From the NCBI RefSeq assembly GCF_030272615.1, contig NC_081414.1:810005069-810069068 (forward strand): a stretch of DNA of 64,000 nucleotides, in the 5' to 3' direction. The position numbers and the translations under genes are program-made. The stretch's first letter is position 1, and each line of letters begins with the position of its first letter. The DNA comes from Cryptomeria japonica. Its lineage: Eukaryota; Streptophyta; Pinopsida; Cupressales; Cupressaceae. Shown one piece after another: positions 46,562 through 56,813 of the stretch. Under the pieces are notes generated by a model. That model saw only the letters and a list, made by a program, of their open reading frames with translations. It had not been told where the DNA came from and ran no database searches.

Positions 46562-49500
46562 ATGGCAGGAGGCAGCGATGCAGATTCTAGATCTTTAGAA
46601 CAAACGCCCACCTGGGCTGTGGCCATTGTTTGCCTGGGCTTTGTACTTATTTCTATATTACTTGAACAAGCTATACATTTCCTTTCAAGGGTATTCTTTC
46701 TTTCTATCTGTCTGCAATTATTTGTTTTTCCATATGTTACATGGAATTCTGTTAAATGTTTTTATATATTGATGTTTTGGATCACAGTATGTGATTCGTT
46801 ATTGGAATAGTAGAGAGTTAGAAGAGATATTTTGATGATGGATTACAGTTAACGATGCAAAAACTTCAACACAATCAAATCTAAAAGTAATATGTATAGA
46901 GGGATGGATTGTGGAAATCTGAAATCATTAATGAATTGGAATTGTAGAAAGCTAGAAGAAATATTTTAATGATCGAACACGATCGCATGCAAAAACTTTA
47001 ACACAATCAAATCTAAAAAGAATAGAATATACTAAACTTGAAATCATTTCTGAATTGGAATGTTTTTTTGGGTGTGTTTGGATTGCAGTGGCTCAAGAAA
47101 CGCCGAAAGAAATCCCTGGGGAAAGCATTAGATAAGATCAAAGAAGGTGAATAATTTGCTGATGTCATAATCAATATCAGTTTATTACAGTGGGTAAATT
47201 TTAGCTTAATTCCTCTGACATGTATGCAGAATTGATGCTGTTGGGATTTATCTCGCTTCTGCTTACTGTTGGGCAGACAAAAATTTCTCAGATTTGTATA
47301 TCTGAGAGCTTAGGAGACTCTTTGCTTCCCTGTCCAAAGGAGGAGGCCTCAGAAGTCGAAGAGACTGAAAAGTTTTCATTACCTGGATACCATCGTAAGC
47401 TCATGTTCTTAGCTTCTGAAATACCATTAAGGCGTAGCTTGGCCACAGACGAAATTCAAAGTGGTCATTGTGCTGATAAGGTAGGAATTTGTGCTTGATA
47501 TTCATACAGAATGGGACTATTTCTAATGGAAAGAGATTAAGTGTTTTTTTGCATGTGTTATTTTGATGCAGGGGAAGGTTCCTCTGATATCACAAGATGG
47601 ACTCCATCAACTGCACATATTCATTTTTGTATTGGCTGTTTTTCATGTCTTGTCTTGTATTGTAATCATGGCGTTAGGATGGATAAAGGTATGAGTCAGT
47701 AAGTTTCCTTCTGTTATTGTTATATGCAAAAGAAATTTGTGCTAAGGTGTAAAATAGTGAGGATTATTAATTAGAATTCCTCTGCAGATGAAGAAATGGA
47801 AAGCATGGGAGGAAGAGACTAAAACATTGGATTATGAATTTTCAACCGGTTAGTTTAAGACTTTCCATTTTCTCTGTTTTTTATAGATTTGGAGAAGTAC
47901 TAACAAGTCCTACAAATGAGGAATTGCATTTAATAATTGTTATGGTAAACTATTAATAAGGAAACTTCAATAAGTATGAATTCATTTAAATTTTTTTATT
48001 CTAAATTGGGAAACTTGTATAATATAAGAGAGAAAAGTTTGAATATGTAAAACAAATGATATTAGGTCAATCTAAAATATAGATTGATTTATTATATATT
48101 TTTTATGTTTTAGATTTGAAAGGAAACATTGAATGAATAATTATTACAAAAGTTGACTTGATATTCGGGATTGACTGTCAAAATTAGGCTGTAAATGAGA
48201 AACCATTTTCATAAATATTATGTTGCAGATCCTTCGAGGTTTAGATTTACTCGTGAAACTACTTTTGGAAGGAGGCATATGACTTTTTGGTCTACAACAC
48301 CAATTCTCAATTGGATTGTAAGTAAACTTAACAATTCAAAGTCTTTCATTTTCACCAATTCTCAATTGGATTGTAAGTAAACTTAACAATTCAAAGTCTT
48401 TCATTTTTTAATTTAGCCTAACTCCAATTCTTATGTACTAAAGCCTTAACTTTTGGATTTGTAGGTGTGCTTTTTCAGACAATTTGTTAGATCTGTACTT
48501 AAAATTGATTATTTAACATTGCGCCATGGATTCATACTGGTAAACTTTGTTATACTATACTTATAGAATTTTACGTTGTATAGTTAATAAGAGACTGTAG
48601 TTATGAATATGTTTAATTTTGCAGGCTCACTTCGCTCCACATAGTAGATTTGATTTTCAAAGATATATAAGAAGATCATTGGATGATGACTTTACTAGTG
48701 TTGTATCCATCAGGTATGCTTTCTAATTCTAATTCAAAAATTATTACAACATATAAATTTTTTGTATTGTTCATTTAATTGATTGTTTAAACAATGTATT
48801 TCATTGTATACAGTCCACCTCTATGGTTTTTTGCGATCTTATTTATGCTACTCAACAGAAGAGGTAAATTTAAATCACGCTTTTCTTTTAAATTATTATT
48901 ACTTCTAATTGTTTAGGAAGCTGATAAGCATGAAAACTAATTGTGCAGGGTGGTTCACATTTAATTGGCTCTCCTTCATTCCATTGATTGTAAGTGAAAC
49001 CAATACTTTGCTTCACCTCTTTTTTAACAATACGCAATGTGAAAGTATCAAATTTTTAATTTGAACAGTAATTTAGATTTTTTCACAATATGCAATGTGA
49101 AAGTATCAAAATTCTCTTTTGAACAGAAAGGCTAAAATATTTTTGATTCATAGATTCTTTTGATAGTGGGAACAAAGCTGCAAGTCATAATAACTAGAAT
49201 GGCATTAGATATCCAAGATAGAAATCATGTTGTGCAAGGAGCTCCAGTGGTGAAGCCCAATGATCAACTATTTTGGTTTGGTCGACCCAAGTTGATTCTA
49301 TATCTTATTCATTTTACCCTATTTCAGGTTAGACAAATTTTTTTTAAGAAATTATTTTGTTTAATCTTTCCATGCTTCACAGATTGTAATGATAGAATAT
49401 TCATTTTGCAGAGCGCTTTCCAGTTGGCTTTCTTCTTTTGGGCATGGGTAAGGAAGAAAACCATCATCCAAATATCATCATATATCTACTTTTAGTTAAT

Positions 49501-50538
49501 TTCAAACCTTGGCTTGATAGAATTTTCCCTGGCATAACGAACTTACATTCATATATCATGATTGATACAGTATGAATATGGTCTGCAATCGTGCTTCCAC
49601 GATCGGGCGACAGATATTATAGTTAGAATAACCTGTGGGTAAGTTTATTAACGTGTTGTCAAAAAAAAATCTGAAAAAAATAATTTTTTGATTTTTTTCT
49701 TGTTTTTACTTATGAATTCAATTGTGTGTGAACTTTTGCATAGTAATTTCGAATCCAAAAACAAAAACATGAAACCATACTGATTGTGAAAATTGATATC
49801 ATTATAAGATTTTTTAACATCAATATTTAGAATTCTATAAAGACCGCTATCAACATGAATGATGAAGTTAAACTCTACAGTGTTCAGAGAAACTTTGTTG
49901 TAAATACTATACTCATTTCTTGATCCACATTATTGCTAACTCAAAATGCATTTGTCTTACATTAGGGTTGCAGTTCAAATACTCTGTAGTTATGTAACTC
50001 TCCCTCTCTACGCTCTTGTGACACAGGTATGCATTGAGATAGAAACAAACACATTTGATTTATGCTTTTTTCAATACTGCTGTGAGATGAAATATGGGTT
50101 TTGTGCTTCCAGCTAGGAACAAACATGAAAACAACCATATTTGATGAAAGAATAGCTACAGCTTTGAAGAAGTGGCACCAGAGAGCAAAGAAGAACATTA
50201 GACAAAAAAGACATGATGATCTGTCAAGTAGACAAACTACTCCATATGAAGGATCTTCTCCAATTCATCTTCTTCGCAAGTATCTAAGTTCAAGAGACTT
50301 AGAAAGTGCCCAGAATTTAGAGCAGGTTGAATATGATATTGAAGCAGATGCACCCTCCCCTTCTCACCATTCTCACCACAATGCTAATGAAAATTCAAAG
50401 GAACAAATAGCAGAAGAGAAACAAGATGTTCAAACACTTGGGTTTGAGTTGAGCTTTGATCATTTTCGAAATGAAAATTTAGAAAACATTATCTCTACTT
50501 CTCACAGGGAGAACGATTCAAGCAAGGAGGACCGTTAG
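46562..50538 (+). CDS. MLO: MLO-family seven-transmembrane protein, 15 exons, intact
   Basis: Exons: 46562-46690, 47089-47146, 47230-47480, 47572-47688, 47788-47848, 48229-48317, 48465-48539, 48625-48713, 48814-48863, 48949-48989, 49154-49327, 49412-49447, 49571-49638, 49966-50026 and 50113-50538. All introns are GT-AG and the phases join into about 574 codons ending in TAG. Family landmarks are the N-terminal membrane segment with a [10 protein letters not shown] loop, [35 protein letters not shown], the paired helices around exons 9-14, and [15 protein letters not shown]. The calmodulin-binding helix [13 protein letters not shown] has its key Leu451 and Trp454. The tail has the conserved Pro/Ser motif ([16 protein letters not shown]) and then acidic sequence. 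MLO proteins sit in the plasma membrane, bind calmodulin and affect powdery mildew susceptibility or tip growth, depending on clade. I cannot assign a clade. The start is the first ATG and gives the usual short extracellular N-terminus. Broken copies lie on both sides. Confidence 0.93.
48301..48410 (+). repeat. 55 bp tandem duplication spanning the exon 6 splice donor
   Basis: The end of exon 6, its GTAAGT donor (48318) and the next 37 bases or so are repeated immediately, giving a second identical donor at 48373. The first donor keeps the MLO frame (ILNWI joined to VCFFRQF). Use of the second would add 55 bases and shift the frame. Confidence 0.9.
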
Positions 50539-51591
50539 CAGAAGTGGCCGACAAAAACACTGATATTTAAAAAAATAGAAAACAATCTGTGAAGATAATT
50601 TTTGGTCATAGAAATTTATGAGGGTTTGTAAAATAGGTCAAATGCACACTGATCTCATCTTTTTAAATATTATCGGTGTATTATATGTAACTTATGTGTT
50701 TGACATGCCAATTTTTTTTTTGGTAAGCATTTGTTTCAAGAATTATATTATCACATTCAATTTTCGTTTTAATATTATTGGTGTATTATATGTTTGAAAT
50801 GCCAAAGTTTTTTTGGTAAGCATTTGTTTCAAGAATTATATTATCATATTCAATTTTGGAGTATATACAGTTATATTTTAACCAACAAATTATGTAACTA
50901 CATCATTTAGTTTAATTCAATAATATATTTCTATTTGAATAAAAGATTTAAATTTTTGTTTAAAAAACCTATTACATGACAGCCATGGAGGCAAAAAGTT
51001 TGAATCTCACAAAGATTAAGATTAAACAAAAAACTAAAAACTAAAAATGAAGATATCAGATAAATTGATGTATTTAAAAAAGACAAAAGGTCAACAATAA
51101 ACTAGTAGACAAAAAACTATTGTTGAGGGACTTTTAGGCTCTTAATGACCTCCCATTCTTTTAGTAAGAACTGAAGATGGCCTTGAAAAGACACCTCCCT
51201 AAGCAAATGGAAGAACCAACAATATCATTAGATTGATGAGTAGAATAGGGATTCTTTGTCGAGTGTTTGGATCTTTTGTGCACTTGTTGGTGGGGGCTAC
51301 CTTGGACCAAGAGCACATAATCCCTTCTCAACCACTACTCCATTCTTCTTACAAGTTCTAGCTGGAAGACCTAAATCGTAGTAGTCATGTTGTTGACGAA
51401 ATCCATGCAATAATCAATAATTTCCAAGATACTATTCATAAGGGTCCCCTATTTGGAAACCTTCTTTTCAAGTAGATGTTCCCATGTACTAATTATAATT
51501 GTTACAAATGTATTTTGATGCATTTTTCCATTTAATTTTGTAGATATTTTAATTATATCTTAATAATTGTACATAACAATGATACAATCTT
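50539..51591. other. MLO 3' flank
   Basis: AT-rich sequence following the stop codon, probably including the 3' UTR. Diverged copies follow the fragments at 1706, 5646 and 52865. An internal duplication of about 90 bases around TTGGTAAGCATTTGTTTCAAG lies at 50725-50845. No gene. Confidence 0.6.
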
Positions 51592-52127
51592 ATTTTTGTC
51601 TAAGGCTTCAACAATCTTAGCAGCAACCAAAATATTAGCCAACCTAGCTTACCTTCATTCACTAGAAGAGGTGGTTCTATGCTCTTTAGGTACCTCACTA
51701 CTAGATATGTCAATAGAAAGTGAGGGGGAAGTAGCAAGGTTATCTTTCAAATACCTAATCACATCTTTTCCTTTTCAACTCGTAAACTTGGGGCCTAAGT
51801 TCGTAGAGGCATTGGCATGGTTTTTTCTAATTATCTAGGGTCTATTTAGGGTCAATGCCAAACAAAATTAAGGGTGTACTACACCCTATGATAAATTTTG
51901 GCTCTTTGGAGAACAAAGGAGAACATTGTCCAAAGAAATGGCATGGGAGGAAGATGGGGCTTCATTTTTAAAGGCTATTTCCCTCTTGGATTTGCTAGGA
52001 GGATGAGGAGGGTTTCAGTCATGGGCCAAACAAAAATTTTAGGTTAGAGTGGAGTTGAGTGAAGGGTTGTTCTCCAAGCTATAATTATAAATGGAATAAT
52101 TTAAGCCCTGGTTTAGAGGTGGGTAAA
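51592..52127 (-). pseudogene. Degenerate minus-strand remnant of the unrecognised protein (copy 3)
   Basis: Matches 450-985 closely, including the antisense open frame (51596-51838 against 453-695). On its left it is joined directly to MLO 3' flank, so the 450 bases seen at 1-450 have been lost here. Confidence 0.5.
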
Positions 52128-52690
52128 TGGTGCAGGAGCACCCAATTGGTTGTATGCCTCAATGAGGCCAAGTTGAGTCTTTCATATTTTGGATAGTTAG
52201 TAATGTCATGAATAAGGTGTAATAAACCATTTCTAATGGATTTGAGTTAGGTTTGTGTGTTTGAAAGTCATTTGGTGTCATTAGTCCAAAAATTGTCAAC
52301 AAAATCCTATTTATGTTGTCATGAGGACTCCAAGATATAATAATCCTTTCATGGAATTATTGTTGATGTAAGTAGGATGGTATTCATTTTTTAATCATTT
52401 TCAAGTCATTTTAGACATCTATGCAAAGTTTGGATGCCTTATGTATCAAAATACAGAAGTTGTCAAAATATCAATACCACACAAAGAAAGTTGTATTAGT
52501 GCCTCCAATGGTTATGAGGAGTTTGAAATTTGGTTTTGTATGGTTATGGTGGTTGTCCAACTCTAGAAGAACTTGTACAACCTTGGTGGAAGGGTTGATG
52601 GTCATTGTATTGTGGGAAAAATCAATAAAATTGGAGATTTCTGCACTTTTCCTCAGTTTTACCACGTGATAGTCTGAAAATGCTCATTGT
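52128..52690 (+). mobile_element. LTR-like fragment (second copy)
   Basis: Same unit as 986-1530, with GGTGCAGGAGCACC at its start, an extra 20 bases or so near 52322, and the same right junction next to an MLO exon fragment. No coding capacity. Confidence 0.4.
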
Positions 52691-52706
52691 TCATCATTGA
52701 AACTTC

Positions 52707-52865
52707 AATGCTAATGAGAATTCAAAGGAACAAATAGTGGAAGAGACACACAATGTTCAAAAACTTGGGTTTGACTTGAGCTTTGATCATTTTTGAAATG
52801 AAAATTTAAAAAACATTATCTCTACTTCCCACAGGGAGAATGGTTCAAGCAAGGAGGACCGTTAG
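52707..52865 (+). pseudogene. MLO last-exon fragment (copy 2)
   Basis: Matches the end of exon 15 (50384-50538) and the fragment at 1547-1706. A stop (TGA at about 52795) has arisen inside it. Followed by an MLO 3'-flank copy. Confidence 0.85.
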
Positions 52866-54264
52866 CAGAAGTACAAAAACACTAATATTCAACAAAGTAG
52901 AAAACAATCTGTGAAGATAATTTTTGGTCATAGAAATTTATGAGGGTTTGTAAAATAGGTCAAATGCACAATGATATCATCTTTTTGAATATTATTGGTG
53001 TATTATCTGTAACTTATGTGTAGTTTTTTTTGGTAAGCATTTGTTTCAAGAATTATATTATCACATTCAATTTTGGAGTATATACAGTTATATTCTAACC
53101 AAAAAATTATGTAGCTATATCATTTAGTTTTATTCAATAATATATTTTTATTTGAATAAAAGGTATAAATTTTTGTTTAAAAAACCTTTTCAATGATAGC
53201 CATCGGGGCAAAAATTTCAATCTCATAAGGATTAAGATTAAACAAAAAGCTAAAAACTAAGAAATTAGATAAGTAGATGTGTTAAAAAAAGACAAACAAA
53301 AGACCTGTAGACAACAAGCTATTGTTGAGGGACTTTTAGGCCCTTAGTGACCTCCCATTCTTTTTGTAAGAACTCAAGGTTGCCTTCAAAAGACACCTCC
53401 CTAAGCAAATGGAAGAACCAACAATGTCATTAGATTGATGAGGAGAGTAGGGATTATTTGTTGAGTGTTTAGATCTTTTGTGCACTTGTTGGTGGGGGAT
53501 ACCTTGGACCAAGAGCATTCCATCCCTTCTTGACCACTGCTCCATTCTTCTTACGAGTTCTAACTAGAAGACCTGAATGGTAGTAGTTGTGTTGTTGACG
53601 AAATCCATGCAATAATCAATAATTTCCTAGATACTATTCATAAGGGTTCCCTATTTAGAAACCTTCTTTTCAAGTAGATGTTCCCATGAACTAATTATAA
53701 TTGCTGTAATAAATGAATTTGGATGCATTTTTTCATTTAATTTTGTAGATATTTAAAGTATATCTTAATAATTGTACATAACAATGATACAATCTTATAT
53801 AAAGTCAAACTCCTTTACTTTGTCTATTTAATTTTTATTGACAAATAATTAAATGCTAATTGGTACATCTTACTTCATTATGTCCACATTCTTATTTATC
53901 TAGCTTATGGTAGTAATAAGTACATGGTAGTAACGTTGGATAATTTTTGTAATTCTTATTGGGTTTATTAATTTAGTAGTTGCATTTCTTGACTTTCATG
54001 TGTATATTAAGCATTGCAGTTGGATTATGAGTGAATATTATTTTTTATTATATTAAGTGGGAAAGTGCATCAACCTGTTATACATCCATATCAAAAACCA
54101 TCATTGAAAAAATAAAATGAAGGCTTCAAGATCATTCCCACAAACTATACAAATGGAGAGTTTATAAACTATTCATGAAACAACTACTACTAGAAAAGTT
54201 TACGAACAACAACCTAAAAATAATTAATAGTAGAAAACAACACAAAGAAATAAAAAATGGGGTA
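52866..54264. repeat. MLO 3'-flank copy, no gene
   Basis: Closely similar to 1707-3061. It differs by about 90 extra bases near 54140-54230 that the left copy has lost. No coding signal. Confidence 0.65.
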
Positions 54265-55799
54265 CTAAGAGATATAGCCCCATCCATCAAGAATCTTCTC
54301 TAGTTCCAATCCCTTGGTGGATGAGGAAAATGTCTTATTTCTTTTGGCTTGAGCATCTGCCACCTTCCCAAGAGCCTTTTTCTTTCTCTTTCTCTCAATA
54401 TTATTGCCTATTTCCACCACCTCCATAACTTCTTTCTACTTCAATTTTTTGTTAATTCTTACTAGGTTGTACACACCATTCTCTAGGCATTTAATCTATT
54501 AACCATTTATTTCAAATCCCACATAGTTATCAAAGATCTCCAAGCTATCAACCCTAGCAATCATATCCTCTAGATCTACAACCAACACATGGCAATCATT
54601 AGACTCAATAGTACCGACAATATTTTTTTCTTGAGCTTCATCATCCCCTTAATATTTTATATTATTTAACCCCTCAAGTTCATCACTTAATTGGGTTAAA
54701 GTTAGGGGAATTAGAGAGATTCTTCAAGAACTAGGTTGAGAGGATCATCTCAAGTCCCCTCATTGCTCTATATTTCTTCACTATTAAAAGTAGAATCTTC
54801 TTAATGTTAATATTTTTTGTCTTTAGAAGGATTTTTGTCTGATGCTTCGACAATCTTAGCAACAGCCAAAATTTAATCCAACCTAGCTTACCTTCTTCAC
54901 TAGAGGAGACGGTTCTAAGCTCTTTAGCTACCTCACTATTAGATATGTCAATAGAAAGGGAGGGGGAAGCAACAAGGTTATTTTTTAGATACCTAATCAC
55001 ATATCTTTCTTTGGCACTCATAAACTTGGGGCCTGAGTTAGTAGAGGCACTGACATGTTTTTGGCCCTTATCTAGGGTCTATTTAGGGGAAACGACAACC
55101 ACAAGTAGGTGTGTACTACACCCTAGGTTAAATTATGGAGGATAGAGGAGAACATTGCACAAAGAAATGGCATGGGAGGAAGATGGGGCTTCATTTTTAA
55201 ACTCTATTTTCCTCTTGGATATGCTACGAGGAGGAGGAGGAGGGTTGTGGTCATGGTCTAAATGAGAATTGTGGGTTAGAGTGGAGTTGAGTGCAGGGGT
55301 GTTTTCCAAGCTATAATTATAAATGACATAAATTAAGCCTTGGTTTAGAGGTGGATAAACCCCTTCAGAAGAACACTTGTCCATGGAAGAGTATAAAAAA
55401 AATATATATATATTACAAGTTTATGATGTCTTGAGTTATTAAGAAGAGGAAAATGATACCTGGGAATAGTTTTAGATATACCCTCTAGTGTGGAGTACTT
55501 TATGAGATTGTAGCTAACCCACCCCAGTATGAAATAAGATATCTATTAAGTCCATTCTAGTACCTCTTTAGCCTCTCACCATCCTCTAGAAATACCAAAA
55601 TATACTTCTCATAAGCCTGTTTCTAGGTTAGTTGAGGTACCTTTTTTCCATCACACTTTAGACTAGTTACTTGAGAAATTAACTCTTTCATAACATCCAT
55701 TCTTACACCACATACCACTACTTTACCATTTTTATAGTTGTTCATAAGCTAGGATGAGAAATCTTCACCAGTGCTTTTCATAAATCTAAAAATGAAGTA
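54265..55799 (-). pseudogene. Minus-strand remnant of the unrecognised protein (copy 4, longest)
   Basis: The minus strand ends at a TAG stop (54265-54267) after the basic run and LDGWGYIS, as in copy 2. Upstream are the strings DLEDM, SPSLSIDISNSEVAKE (open frame 55021-54731), the Pro/Ser-rich basic part with a PPPPPR run (55384-55133), and near 55740-55560 a stretch reading STGEDFSS...GVRMDVMKELISQVTSL. The reading continues across the Copia insertion at 61804-62094. Frequent stops and shifts show that it is dead. I do not recognise the family. It is probably the remnant of a repeated, element-borne ORF. Confidence 0.5.
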
Positions 55800-55804
55800 A
55801 TTCT
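55800..55804. repeat. Copia target-site duplication, left
   Basis: ATTCT, identical to 61799-61803. Confidence 0.95.
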
Positions 55805-56689
55805 TGTTGGGAAAAATGGTGTCTCAACCTTGCATTTATGTGAGGTTACTATTTATAGTAAGTTTTCATTTGAGCACGAAATGGTGCGAAACTCTCCTTG
55901 AAGCTTCTGGTTGGCTAGATAAGCATTCCGGTAAAGTTTCGTCGCAAGGTCACAGCTAGTTTTGAAGATATTAAAGTTTTCATCTTGGAGGGGTGCAATA
56001 AAATGTTTAAATTTAATTTTGGGGACTTTAGAGGCTCCGAAATTCCCTGAAAAGTGGCCGTAACCGGCGAAGCAGGTTACGAGGTGATAGAGCACTTCGC
56101 GAGCTTTCCGGCGCTTCAAACGGTTCGTCAATCGGACACCCGGTTCTCAAGTTATGGCCTCCGGAAGTTTGTACTCCTGAAATAGGAAAAATAATTTGTA
56201 TTGAATACATAAATGAGCTGTAAAAGGGAGCGACACGTGTTGATGTGTGCTTTAACATGTCATAGAAGGGAGATAAGGTCGGCTACACCTTATTGGGTGG
56301 TTTTAGCCCATGGTTTTGTAATACCGTTTGACGATTTCTTGTATTGTATCTCCTATTTATGAGGTGTGTGAGATAGAGGTTGTGTGTAAGAGTCTTATGG
56401 CTATTGAGTTGCCTCTGAATCTCTGATTAGTGATACTCCTGCGAAGAGCTTGCTCTGCAAGTATTTTGTAATCTGTTTTTGATTGCTGAATAAAATATTG
56501 AGCTGCTTTTGGAGGGTGGGGTTTTTCTCCCGAAAGGGTTTTCCCCACGTAAATCATGGTGTTGTGGTATGAATGCTATTATATCTATTTCTATTTTCTG
56601 TAACTGTTGTAATGATCTGAAAAAGTTTTGCATTACCCTCCTCTCAAGGTTAGTGTAGGAAGTTGTTTCCGCTACTTAACTTCCTTACA
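55805..56689 (+). repeat. 5' LTR of the Copia element
   Basis: 885 bp, TGTTGG...TTACA. A CpG-rich part lies at 56038-56165. A palindromic G-box (CACGTG) is near 56234, a TATA-like CTATTTATG near 56352, and AATAAA near 56489 may serve as the poly(A) signal. The minus-strand frames inside it occur equally in the 3' LTR and are not genes. Confidence 0.95.
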
Positions 56690-56690
56690 A

Positions 56691-56703
56691 GTGGTATCAG
56701 AGC
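56691..56703 (+). promoter_or_regulatory. Primer binding site of the Copia element
   Basis: GTGGTATCAGAGC comes one base after the 5' LTR. It includes the exact initiator-Met tRNA core TGGTATCAGAGC. Confidence 0.9.
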
Positions 56704-56813
56704 CTGATCACCTTTGGTTTCAATTGTGGGCAGTTGGGTTTTTTGAACTAATCCAGATTTGAGTGGGAGCTTGTGCAGAAGACACTTTTTGATCTTGTTG
56801 CAGGAATATTCAG

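Noticed and set aside
48195-48380. Independent 61-codon gene
   Set aside because: It is exon 6 of the MLO gene read through the duplicated splice donor.
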